From Oceanococcus atlanticus (lineage in GTDB: Bacteria > Pseudomonadota > Gammaproteobacteria > Nevskiales > Oceanococcaceae): DNA of 64,000 nt. The position numbers were made by a program, and so were the translations under genes. The stretch lies in assembly GCF_002088235.1 (NCBI RefSeq), contig NZ_AQQV01000002.1, forward strand, positions 62,001 to 126,000. Direction: 5' to 3'. Of the stretch, positions 1 through 8,715 are shown piece after piece (the stretch's first letter is position 1; every line of letters starts with the position of its first letter). The notes beneath the pieces were generated by a model. The model made no database searches, had not been told where the DNA came from, and saw only the letters and a program-made list of their open reading frames with translations.

Positions 1-71
1 TCGGCGACCACATTCGATTTGTGCCCGTCGCGCGCGCCGATTTTGTGGCCGCGGGTGGATCTTTAAAATGA
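1..71 (+). CDS. pxpB: 5-oxoprolinase subunit PxpB (KipI-like), C-terminal end only
   Basis: Only the last 22 codons are inside the window, read in the frame starting at base 3 and ending in a TGA at 69-71. The visible peptide contains GDHIRFVPV near its start, which matches the conserved tail of the PxpB/KipI carboxyltransferase-like family. The stop overlaps the pxpC start codon as ATGA, the usual coupling of pxpB to pxpC. PxpB works with PxpA and PxpC in ATP-dependent opening of 5-oxoproline to glutamate in the cytoplasm. The rest of the gene lies upstream of the window, so nothing can be said about its integrity. Confidence 0.8.
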   Translation, partial: GDHIRFVPVARADFVAAGGSLK

Positions 72-1003
72 GCTTCGACGTGATCAAGCCGGGGCCTCTG
101 TCCCTGCTGCAGGATCATGGCCGCTGGGGCCAACAGCAGCTGGGCATCAGCCCAAGCGGCCCGGCTGATGCTCATGCGTTTGCCTGGGCCTGCTACCTGC
201 TGGGCAATACGCGTGAGCAGGCCTGCCTGGAAATCACCCTGGGGCCGCTCAGCCTGCGCGCCCACAGCACCACCCACATCGCGCTGACCGGCGCGGATCT
301 GGATGCGCGCATTGACGGCGAGCCGATCAAAGCCTGGTGCACCCAGCAGATCAAAGCCGGCCAAACCCTGCAGCTGGGTCTGGCCCGCGCGGGCCTGCGT
401 GCGTATCTGGCCGTGCCAGGTGGGTTCAGGGCTGAGCCATGTTATGGCAGCTGTGCCACCAGCGTGCGCGAGAAGCTCGGGGGGCTACACGGCGACGGCC
501 AACCTCTACGCCATGGCGATGTGCTGGAGTTTGCCCCCGCCGCACGACCTGCCCGCTGCGTGCCCGCAGCTTATATTCCGGATTACCGCAACGCCCTCAC
601 CCTGCGCCTGTTGCCCGGCTATCAGTTCGCGCAGTTCGAACCCGCGCAGATTGAGCGCCTGCTCAGCAGCCCGTATCAGATTTCTGCACAGGCGGATCGC
701 ATGGGTTATCGCCTGAAGGGCGATGCACTGCAGCCGTCCATGGCCGGCCTGATCTCCGAAGGCATCGCCTATGGCGCGGTCCAGGTGCCGCCTTCGGGGC
801 AGCCGATCGTGCTGCTGAACGACCGTCAGACCATCGGCGGCTACCCCAAGCTTGGCTGCATCGCAGCGGCCGACGCCGCCCAGTTGGCCCAGCGCCGACC
901 CGGCGAAAGCCTGCGGTTTGCCCTCACCGATCTCGACACCTTGAGCGATGAACGGCGGCGCTGGGAAAACTTCTTTGCCCGCGGTCCCGCCGACAACACC
1001 TGA
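68..1003 (+). CDS. pxpC: 5-oxoprolinase subunit PxpC (biotin-dependent carboxyltransferase-like)
   Basis: A 311-residue protein of normal family length. Recognisable family segments are the N-terminal KPGPLSLLQDHGRWG block, the GISPSGPAD block just after it, and a C-terminal stretch with LLNDRQTIGGYPKLG. PxpC (formerly KipA/YbgK-like) is one of three subunits that cleave 5-oxoproline, a damage product of glutamine, to glutamate using ATP. The start codon overlaps the stop of pxpB by 4 nt, so the two are probably translated together. pxpA is not visible and may lie upstream. The gene is followed by a convergent minus-strand gene only 15 bases away. No clear terminator hairpin is visible between them. 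Confidence 0.92.
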   Translation: MSFDVIKPGPLSLLQDHGRWGQQQLGISPSGPADAHAFAWACYLLGNTREQACLEITLGPLSLRAHSTTHIALTGADLDARIDGEPIKAWCTQQIKAGQTLQLGLARAGLRAYLAVPGGFRAEPCYGSCATSVREKLGGLHGDGQPLRHGDVLEFAPAARPARCVPAAYIPDYRNALTLRLLPGYQFAQFEPAQIERLLSSPYQISAQADRMGYRLKGDALQPSMAGLISEGIAYGAVQVPPSGQPIVLLNDRQTIGGYPKLGCIAAADAAQLAQRRPGESLRFALTDLDTLSDERRRWENFFARGPADNT

Positions 1004-1018
1004 TCAGCTTGCTCGCAA

Positions 1019-4000
1019 CTAAGGGGTGAGCACCTGCTCCTGGTTTTTGGTCAGTGAAATGTTGTTCTTCCGGCTGAAAAACGGCTGCGAGGAATCAATG
1101 TCATAGGCCAGCGTGCACACACTGGCGCCATTGCCTTCGCTGAACTGCAGACTGTTCCCGCACATGTCATTGCCGGGGTCCTCGCACACGATGCGGATTT
1201 TTGCCACTTCATTGGTGCTGAGCAACGCGTTGTCCCATTTCAACTCACGCGCCCACGTGGACGGCGTGATAAGAATTTCCGCTTTGTTGCCATCGGCATC
1301 GCGCACCACCTGATTCTGCGCATTGAGCAACTGCAGGCGTGCCGTATCGTCTTTGCAGCTGCCATAGTCACTCAAGCGCGAGCGGCTGGCCGCGCCCCGA
1401 TTGACAATCACCGCACCCAATTCAAAGCTCTGCTGCGGTGTAACAAGATAGACCTCGAACTTCAGCATGTTGCGGTTTGAAGGCAACAAGCTGGCAGGCA
1501 CATTGAACTCGATATCGGTTTCGTTGCCTGCGTTCGACAACCTCAGCTGTGTAATCTCATGCGTCTGGCTGCCGTTCAAATCCACACTGGTCAGCACCAG
1601 TTTGGCCGACGCCACGTCGAAACGCTCCAGTCGGTATCCGGAGATGAAACCGAGTTTCCCGACGCTCCAGGACATCCCGTCGACCGGGTCAGGCCCGGGG
1701 AAGCTGCGCAGTTCGATCGAACCCGCAGGCAGATGAATCCTATTGCCATCGGCGTCAAGATAGATGAGATCAACATCCACATCGCCTGGTCGCAACTGAT
1801 CTTGCAAGATGTCCAGCGCAATCTCGTCAGCAACGCTTTGCATACTCACCGTCACCGCACTGGTGAACGGAAACGGTTCAGCATTGCCATTGGCGTCTTT
1901 AACCCCGGCAATATCGGCGGCGGTCAACGCAACCTCTACACGTTTGGTACCGCGTCCAACCCGCTTGCGCCCACTGAAACGGATGTATGCCGGATGATAG
2001 GCCGGGTCTGCAGATCCGTTGGTATTGGCACAATCATCGGAGTCACTGGGGTTCTTGCGCCCCAGGCATCGACCGATGACCTGAATCTCGTCGCTGAGAT
2101 CGCCGGTTACATCAAGCACCGGCGGCTGAACAATCCTGGGCTTAACCATCAATTCGGTTTCGAAAATCAGCAAGCTGGGCGTCGCGGCGATCTCGATCCA
2201 GCCCTCCGCCATGGAGAAGCCTTCCATCAACAAGCCGATAGGGCTCGCTTTCAGACGGGTCAGTACCCGCTTGAGGCCCTTCTCAGCGGCGTCCTTGGCC
2301 GCTTCTGCACTGCCGGCCGCAGCGGCCTGCGCAAAGCAGGCTGGCAGACGTGCATCAGCCAGCACATCTTTTAAGTCGTTGGCGACAAACGGCAGCAAAT
2401 TGCTGGCCAGCTTCGACACTTCCAAACTCCCATCGCTGCCCTTGGAGTCATTGATCTTCTGATAGATATCCGCCGACTTGGTGACAAAATCCAGCGCCGT
2501 AATGCTCGCTGTCGCAATGCACTGCGCCAGCTTGCCGCTGTATTTGAAATCCTCCCCCGTGGCCAAAGAAACAATTGGCAAAATCATCACATCAATGATG
2601 GCGCGCTTGCGCAGCATTTCCGAAACGCTGCGTTCCTTTGAGTTCAGGGTCTCGTTCAGACCGTAGCCATAGCCCGCAGTGACGATTTCAACCTGACAAT
2701 CGGTCGAGTTGCACAAGGTGCTGTCGCCCGCCTTAGGGAAGAAATGCGTCTGCTTGAAGCCGAAATACCCGGCGTCACCGAACAATTCCAGATTGAAGAA
2801 TCCGCCGGTACCACCGAGGATGTCGGCATTGAAAATGCCGGCCTTCACACTGACATGGTCCGACCATAAGGACTGGCTATCGCTGTTGCCGGTGCGCACG
2901 GCAACACTGGCCGGCACCTGATTGCGATTGACCACGCAGATGTCACCAGAACTCACCCCCGCCGGACGCCCCGCCGTGCGGTTGCCACAAAGGTGCGCAA
3001 CCGTCCCGACGTCGAATTGGGCAAAGCTGCCGGAGAAGATCTTGTCGGCCTCACCATTACGCTCGCGGCCTTTCTGGTAACGCAGAATCCGGCGGTTCAC
3101 ATCATCGTCCGACAGCACCAGTTCGGTGCCCAGCAACAGCTTGCTTGCGCTGTTCTGCGGCACCACAGCCAGCACCTCACGCGCCAGGCGGTCTGCCAGG
3201 TTGAGGTAGGCGCTGTCATCGCCCTGCAACGCAGCCTGCAGCGCAGCTCGACCATCACCCAACGCGTCCCCGATCAGGGCTTGATCCAGAATCTCGCGTT
3301 GCTGCTGCCAGCTCAGATCACGCAGTGCTTCACGCACGATGGGATGCCCCATGGCCATGGCCTGCAACCAGGCATCTAGGCTGAGGTTCACCTGCGTCTG
3401 GTCGGGCCACACCACAACACGAAAAACGCCCGGCAGCAGAGCATCGCCATCATGCGCGAAGCCCAGCATGGTCGGCGCAAAGGCCATCACGTCACGCTGC
3501 ATGCTCTGATCCGCACTGAACTGGGCAAAAGCCTTGCCGTCGTAGAAGGTCACCTGATCGATGACGCTGTGGATCGGACTGTCCAGACGCACCGGGACCC
3601 GCCGTAGCCAATTGATTGGCAGGCGTTGAATCACACCCTGTGGCGTTGAAACCAGCAGTTCTGAAAATGCACCGTTGCCCGGCCAATCCAAAACGAAAAC
3701 ATTGCCCTGTGCATGACCGACCAGCGTGTGGATGCCATCAGAAAACGTCGCGCGGTCAAGGTTCAAACCCTGCAACGCCAGCGGCTGCCCGGTATACGCC
3801 TGCCCCACCGCCTGAACCAGCGGCCCACCGCTGACAATACTTTGAACCGGGCGCCAGGGCGTGATCCAGTTACGGGTCATGATCGCCAGCGCATTGGGGC
3901 GCCCGACAATCTGCTGCGTATCCAGCAGGATCGTATCCTGGGCTGGCAAGGCGATCACCTGATCCTGTTCGCCACTGCGCAGCACCAGCCACGCACTGTC

Positions 4001-4384
4001 TGACAACGCCGCAAGCCCCGGCACGTCCAGACGCAGTGGCGTATCCGCATGAATAAAACCCTGCGATACGCCATCGCCGAACGGCACCCCCACACCCGCC
4101 AGATCGAACGGCGCGCCTGGCGGCAGAGGCTCCGGCGCACGCTGAGGCAAGGGGTCGACGCGGTCGATCAAGCCATCGCCATCGCTGTCCAGATCCTCCT
4201 CGGCCTGTAACGCGCGTCCCGCATAGAAGGCCCCCACGGGCACGGCGGTTTGGTCGCTCTCGGTTGCCGGCACATCCGAAAGGGCATCATCCGCGCCACC
4301 GCCACCGCCACCACAAGCCAACAGCGGCAAAGCGAGCAGCGCCGGACACAAGGATCGCAAGGGAAAATCTGAACGCAGACTCAT
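1019..4384 (-). CDS. Giant secreted lipoprotein D, unknown function (1121 aa)
   Basis: Last gene of a four-gene block of very large exported proteins. The N-terminus is a lipoprotein signal ending in LLAC, with the lipidated cysteine at residue 24, followed by a run of glycines. One calcium-binding type repeat, DSDGDGLID, sits at residues 66-74. The middle part is rich in Ala/Leu helices and contains several cysteines. The last third looks like beta-sandwich material, with many alternating hydrophobic residues. I do not recognise a catalytic family. Its ATG overlaps the stop of the upstream 1444-aa gene as ATGA, so the two are translationally coupled and probably act together. An outer-membrane or surface-anchored structural role is an inference from the export signal, size and neighbours. 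Confidence 0.8.
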   Translation of the reverse strand: MSLRSDFPLRSLCPALLALPLLACGGGGGGADDALSDVPATESDQTAVPVGAFYAGRALQAEEDLDSDGDGLIDRVDPLPQRAPEPLPPGAPFDLAGVGVPFGDGVSQGFIHADTPLRLDVPGLAALSDSAWLVLRSGEQDQVIALPAQDTILLDTQQIVGRPNALAIMTRNWITPWRPVQSIVSGGPLVQAVGQAYTGQPLALQGLNLDRATFSDGIHTLVGHAQGNVFVLDWPGNGAFSELLVSTPQGVIQRLPINWLRRVPVRLDSPIHSVIDQVTFYDGKAFAQFSADQSMQRDVMAFAPTMLGFAHDGDALLPGVFRVVVWPDQTQVNLSLDAWLQAMAMGHPIVREALRDLSWQQQREILDQALIGDALGDGRAALQAALQGDDSAYLNLADRLAREVLAVVPQNSASKLLLGTELVLSDDDVNRRILRYQKGRERNGEADKIFSGSFAQFDVGTVAHLCGNRTAGRPAGVSSGDICVVNRNQVPASVAVRTGNSDSQSLWSDHVSVKAGIFNADILGGTGGFFNLELFGDAGYFGFKQTHFFPKAGDSTLCNSTDCQVEIVTAGYGYGLNETLNSKERSVSEMLRKRAIIDVMILPIVSLATGEDFKYSGKLAQCIATASITALDFVTKSADIYQKINDSKGSDGSLEVSKLASNLLPFVANDLKDVLADARLPACFAQAAAAGSAEAAKDAAEKGLKRVLTRLKASPIGLLMEGFSMAEGWIEIAATPSLLIFETELMVKPRIVQPPVLDVTGDLSDEIQVIGRCLGRKNPSDSDDCANTNGSADPAYHPAYIRFSGRKRVGRGTKRVEVALTAADIAGVKDANGNAEPFPFTSAVTVSMQSVADEIALDILQDQLRPGDVDVDLIYLDADGNRIHLPAGSIELRSFPGPDPVDGMSWSVGKLGFISGYRLERFDVASAKLVLTSVDLNGSQTHEITQLRLSNAGNETDIEFNVPASLLPSNRNMLKFEVYLVTPQQSFELGAVIVNRGAASRSRLSDYGSCKDDTARLQLLNAQNQVVRDADGNKAEILITPSTWARELKWDNALLSTNEVAKIRIVCEDPGNDMCGNSLQFSEGNGASVCTLAYDIDSSQPFFSRKNNISLTKNQEQVLTP

Positions 4385-7300
4385 GGCGCGTCCTCAATGG
4401 TGATTTCAATCGGAAGGTCCGCGCTTTGTCCGCCGGGGTCCGCTATTCGGGCCGCGAACGAGGTCACACCCTTAACAGGCTCACCGTCGTAGCGGTAGAC
4501 CGGGCGGTGATAGTCGGGTGCGCCGTCCTGCCGCACATAGACCAAACCATCCGTCAGTTGCACATACGCAGGATCACAGCGCATGGAACCAAGCAATATC
4601 CCGGAATTGTGGGTCTGCGGATCGATACGCACCACGTTGCAATTGGGCGGATTGCCAGACGGCGTCTGCACCAGCACACCGTGGTCATCGACCTCAATCC
4701 GCCACGGCGGGCGTCCCGTCACGACCTGCCCGGTGTACAGAGTGACAGGATCAACTGTCCCTTCAGAAACCACCGCGCCAAACAGGTCTATGGCAAAGAC
4801 CTCAAAGGTGTTGCTGGGCATGCCGATTTGCCAGTAGACCTGCCCTTCGTTTTCGATCAGCGCACCCAGCGAGTTCCGCGACACCGATTCTGCGAAAGCT
4901 GGCGTGATCGGCACCATGGGCCCACCCGTCCAGTAATACAGCTTCACGCGATCCCCCTCAGGCACCCCAATGATCAGACTGCCATTGCTGTGCGGTGCGA
5001 CCACCGGGCTACCGTCAACCGTAGCAAGCAGTGAAATCTGGTCATTCGCATCGATACGATACAAGTCGTAGCCGCCAGCGCTGGCGGGAACGGGCACCAA
5101 CAGCTCGTCATGACGCCCGTAGAACTGATAAGCCGCCAGGAACGATGTGCTCAGGTTGTAAAAGTCGGTCACAAAACGCACATCACTGCCGCGTGCGCAG
5201 TACAGACGGGATTCCTCAGCGAAACAGAACTCGCCCTGACGATTGGCGCTGGTATAGCCCAGACTTGTGCCTGTGCACGACGCTGTGCTGGCCTGAATCT
5301 GCCCCGTTTCCGCATCCACCCGACTCCAAACCGGGCTGCTGCGGGTATCGCAGAAATACAGGTCGCCGAGTTCCGGGTTGATCACCACCTCCTGAGTGGA
5401 ATACACACCGAGTTCACCCAACTCGAAGCGCTCGCCGTTGGACACCCACTCCAGCGCCCAGGTCGGCAAACCCGCAAGGCTGCTGGACAGGCTGTAAGCC
5501 ACGGGTATCTCCGCTGCCGCCAAGATGTCCTGCAATTCAGACGACTGCCACTGCGTCCGCACGGACTGGGTCTGTGCCGAATACACCTGCAACGCGGTTT
5601 CGCCTGCAACCGTTTCCAGCCACACGGCGTGTTGTTGGCCCGCACGCTGCAACTGTCTTGTGGTGTCCTGCGTCAGCTTTTGCTCACCCTGATACGGCGT
5701 GAAATCAAATCCATCCGCACGCGGCACAAAGACACCGCCGGCGGGCCGCCCCAGGAACTGATCCAGACTCAGCACAGCGCCTTCCGGGTCGTTGACGTAA
5801 GCGAACAGTGCCGGCGCCTGGACACCCAGACTGCTGCCTCGCGATACCACGAACTGTGCCGTACCCAGGACCTCTGGCGGATCGTCTACCGGCCGCACCG
5901 CGATGCTTACGCTGTCACTGGCGCTGCGGCTCTGCGCGTCTGTAACCGTCAACCGAACAACCACGGTTTGCTCTGCGCCCACCGCGGGTGCCACGAAGCT
6001 GGCCAAAGCCGTGTCGGCCTGGTTAAGGCTGATGCTCGGTCCGGACAGCTGGGTCCACTGATAGCTCAAGCCCTGAGCCAGCGGATCCACACTGGCCTGA
6101 CCGTCCAGGGTGACCTGGGTGTTTTCATCCACTGCCACAGGCGCGCTTGCGACAGCGCTGGGCGGATCGGCCGGCGGGCCATCCAGGTCCGGGTCGGCAA
6201 TGCTGACGACAATGCGGTCATCAACAATGGTGCTGCGTGCGCCTACGATGTCACGCAACAGCAGCGAGAAGGTTTCAATGCCCTCGTCCTGATCATCCAG
6301 GATCACCGGAATCGTGATCACCGCAACCTGCTGCCCCGGGGCAATGCGGAAGCTGCCGTTGAGCGTGCGGTAGTCCACATCAGGCGTGGCGCTGTCATCA
6401 TCAATCGACTGTGCACTGTACGCCCCGGTGACCTCGAAGCTGACCGCACGATCCAGATGCAGGGCGATCACGGCCAGCGCACCATCGCCCTCCTCGGCCA
6501 AAGGTTCCAGATCGGACAGCAGCATCGGTTCGGACGGCAAGCCCAGGCAGGCATCGGTCAGATCACGTGGGCACAAGTCACTGGCGTCCGGATTGCCATC
6601 GTCATCGCTGTCCATGCGATCCGGCTGGCTGGTCTGACCCAGCACAACGCCGCGTACTTCCTGATCATTGAGCCGCCCATCGTTGTCGCTGTCTGCATCC
6701 GGGTGCAGCAAGCTTTGGTCATTGGCCAAATCCGCCGCCTCAAGCAGCAACAGACCACGCAACGCATAGCGCCGCGCGCGGTCCTGATCGGCCACGACCA
6801 ACGCATCGACCTCGGTGGCATACATTGGGCAACGACTGCTGAACTGTTGCCACGCCGACGAACTTTGCTGGATCAGCTCGAGCAATTCGGCTGAAACGAA
6901 ACAATCCTCGTCCTGCAGCGCGAAACTGCTGACAAAGCGTTCCGCCATGTACACATCACTGAGCACAGCAGCCGGCATCCGATCGACGGCAAGTTGCTCG
7001 TCAATAAATACCGCCACATCGCGCAAGATGCCGGCGGCGGACAGCACGCTGTCCAGCCGTGCAACCAAGGCGTTGAGCCCTCCTGGCGGGCCGATACGAT
7101 CCAGCGTTTTGAGGAACTTTGCGAGCCACAAACGGGCCACCGGATCAACACGATCGTTGAACACGACCGGCGCTGCCGCGGCATTGAGGCGGGCCTCGTC
7201 GGACAGAATCAATTCCAGGGCCAAGGCCGTGCGCGTGCCGTCCCAGTTGAGCGGACCGCTCCAGGACTGAATCAGATTGGCTTCCAGCCAGCTGATATAG

Positions 7301-8715
7301 GCTTTGCGGAAAGTCTCGCCATCCGTCCACTGCGGATCGCTTGCTAGGAAACGCGGCAGGTCGGCATCCACCACTGCCGGCAGATACTGTTTGTGCATCA
7401 GCAGCGTGTCATCGGCCTGACGCAGCGCCACATCCAGCATCAGACCTTCCGAAGCGGGCATGCGCGCAGCCGGGAAACGCCCCCCCGCCAGTGCCTGAGC
7501 GGCCTGCGAGGCCAGGCGGGACGCGGCCAGATCATTGCCGGTCAACACGGATTCGTTGAGCAAAGCCTCATCGACCAAATCCGCCTGACGCCAGGCTTTG
7601 TGGCCACCCAGCGTCTGGGCGCTAGCGGCTTGCCACTCGCCGGTGAATCCGGGCCGCGGCGTGAGTGCGGCCGCGTCGCTGATGTACTCGACCTCATACA
7701 AGCGTCGGGCCAGGGGGAACTCACGGAAACGCTGGGCGCGACGCAGATAGCTTTCGCTTTGAAGCACGCCGGCATCCGCATCAGTCTGAGTGTTCTCGCC
7801 AGCGCGCGGCTTAAGTTGCGGATCGGGATCGTCGGCGCGTGTGCCGCGCAGATCTTCATCCCAATCCGACCAGCCGTCGCCATCAGTATCGACCGGCACC
7901 CAGTTCGGGTCATTGCGCTGGTCGGCATCGGCACCGCGCAGCCATTCGTCGAAATCCGTCCAGCCGTCACCATCGCGGTCAACATCACGGTCGCCGCTGA
8001 GCGGGTCGAGCCCGAGTTCGCGTTCGATCAGATCCGGAATGCCATCGCCGTCGCTGTCACGCAAGCGCCCTTTGCTATCGGCCACATCCAGCTGATACAG
8101 CTTGCTCGCTGCGGCCAACTGCTGATTGGCCGCGTTGCGCAGCTCCACCGAGACCGTGTGAGCGCCAGGCTCAATCACATGATCAATCAGCCCGCGGTAC
8201 CCATCGCGCACGGCTTGTGCAGATACACATCCCGGCGGACTCTGCGTGCCGCACAAGACCACGCTGCGAAACGGCTGGGCATCCAGCTGCACATTCAGCG
8301 TGAGAGTGGCTTGCGTGGTCAGCAACTCCGCCACAACACCAACTTCGAGGCGGATGGTGCGATCGTAAGCACCGCTGTCTGGCCAGATGCGCAAAACCTG
8401 GTTGTTCTGCGGATTTTGCTGGCTGTTGCTGGCCTGACTCAAACCCGCCAGCGACACCGCCGGTTGTTGCGCTTGCATGGGTGGCCGGCTGTCGGCCAGA
8501 TTGTTGATCAGAGCTTGCTGTTTGCCGATCAGGCTGATGCCGCTGGCCTCAAACGTGTCCAGCCATTGGCCCGTGTCGATGGACGTAAGCCCGGGGTTCT
8601 CGGCTTCGAAAATCCACGCCTCCGGATTACCCCCTTCGAACAGCGGGGACTGTGCGGTGCTGACCCCGAACACGACAACACCGAGCAGGCCCGCAGCCCA
8701 TGCTTGCGGTTTCAT
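4381..8715 (-). CDS. Giant secreted protein C with TSP3-like, Calx-beta and PKD-type domains (1444 aa)
   Basis: An N-terminal signal peptide (about residues 1-22, cleavage after STAQ) is followed by thrombospondin-3-like calcium motifs: DSDGDGIPD at 220-228, DRDGDGWTD at 246-254 and DTDGDGWSD at 276-284. A second cluster (DSDNDG..., DSDDDGNPD) lies around 670-700. After it comes a Calx-beta-like segment (about 720-840, with the typical DQDEGIETF), then a PKD/cadherin-like domain (VDENTQVTLDG, YQWTQLSGP, DAQSRSASDSVS). The last 450 residues may be a beta-propeller-like domain. Such domains bind calcium and mediate adhesion or scaffolding outside the cell. Its start overlaps the stop of the 1075-aa gene (ATGA) and its stop overlaps the next start (ATGA). 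No enzyme motif was recognised. Confidence 0.82.
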   Translation of the reverse strand: MKPQAWAAGLLGVVVFGVSTAQSPLFEGGNPEAWIFEAENPGLTSIDTGQWLDTFEASGISLIGKQQALINNLADSRPPMQAQQPAVSLAGLSQASNSQQNPQNNQVLRIWPDSGAYDRTIRLEVGVVAELLTTQATLTLNVQLDAQPFRSVVLCGTQSPPGCVSAQAVRDGYRGLIDHVIEPGAHTVSVELRNAANQQLAAASKLYQLDVADSKGRLRDSDGDGIPDLIERELGLDPLSGDRDVDRDGDGWTDFDEWLRGADADQRNDPNWVPVDTDGDGWSDWDEDLRGTRADDPDPQLKPRAGENTQTDADAGVLQSESYLRRAQRFREFPLARRLYEVEYISDAAALTPRPGFTGEWQAASAQTLGGHKAWRQADLVDEALLNESVLTGNDLAASRLASQAAQALAGGRFPAARMPASEGLMLDVALRQADDTLLMHKQYLPAVVDADLPRFLASDPQWTDGETFRKAYISWLEANLIQSWSGPLNWDGTRTALALELILSDEARLNAAAAPVVFNDRVDPVARLWLAKFLKTLDRIGPPGGLNALVARLDSVLSAAGILRDVAVFIDEQLAVDRMPAAVLSDVYMAERFVSSFALQDEDCFVSAELLELIQQSSSAWQQFSSRCPMYATEVDALVVADQDRARRYALRGLLLLEAADLANDQSLLHPDADSDNDGRLNDQEVRGVVLGQTSQPDRMDSDDDGNPDASDLCPRDLTDACLGLPSEPMLLSDLEPLAEEGDGALAVIALHLDRAVSFEVTGAYSAQSIDDDSATPDVDYRTLNGSFRIAPGQQVAVITIPVILDDQDEGIETFSLLLRDIVGARSTIVDDRIVVSIADPDLDGPPADPPSAVASAPVAVDENTQVTLDGQASVDPLAQGLSYQWTQLSGPSISLNQADTALASFVAPAVGAEQTVVVRLTVTDAQSRSASDSVSIAVRPVDDPPEVLGTAQFVVSRGSSLGVQAPALFAYVNDPEGAVLSLDQFLGRPAGGVFVPRADGFDFTPYQGEQKLTQDTTRQLQRAGQQHAVWLETVAGETALQVYSAQTQSVRTQWQSSELQDILAAAEIPVAYSLSSSLAGLPTWALEWVSNGERFELGELGVYSTQEVVINPELGDLYFCDTRSSPVWSRVDAETGQIQASTASCTGTSLGYTSANRQGEFCFAEESRLYCARGSDVRFVTDFYNLSTSFLAAYQFYGRHDELLVPVPASAGGYDLYRIDANDQISLLATVDGSPVVAPHSNGSLIIGVPEGDRVKLYYWTGGPMVPITPAFAESVSRNSLGALIENEGQVYWQIGMPSNTFEVFAIDLFGAVVSEGTVDPVTLYTGQVVTGRPPWRIEVDDHGVLVQTPSGNPPNCNVVRIDPQTHNSGILLGSMRCDPAYVQLTDGLVYVRQDGAPDYHRPVYRYDGEPVKGVTSFAARIADPGGQSADLPIEITIEDAP

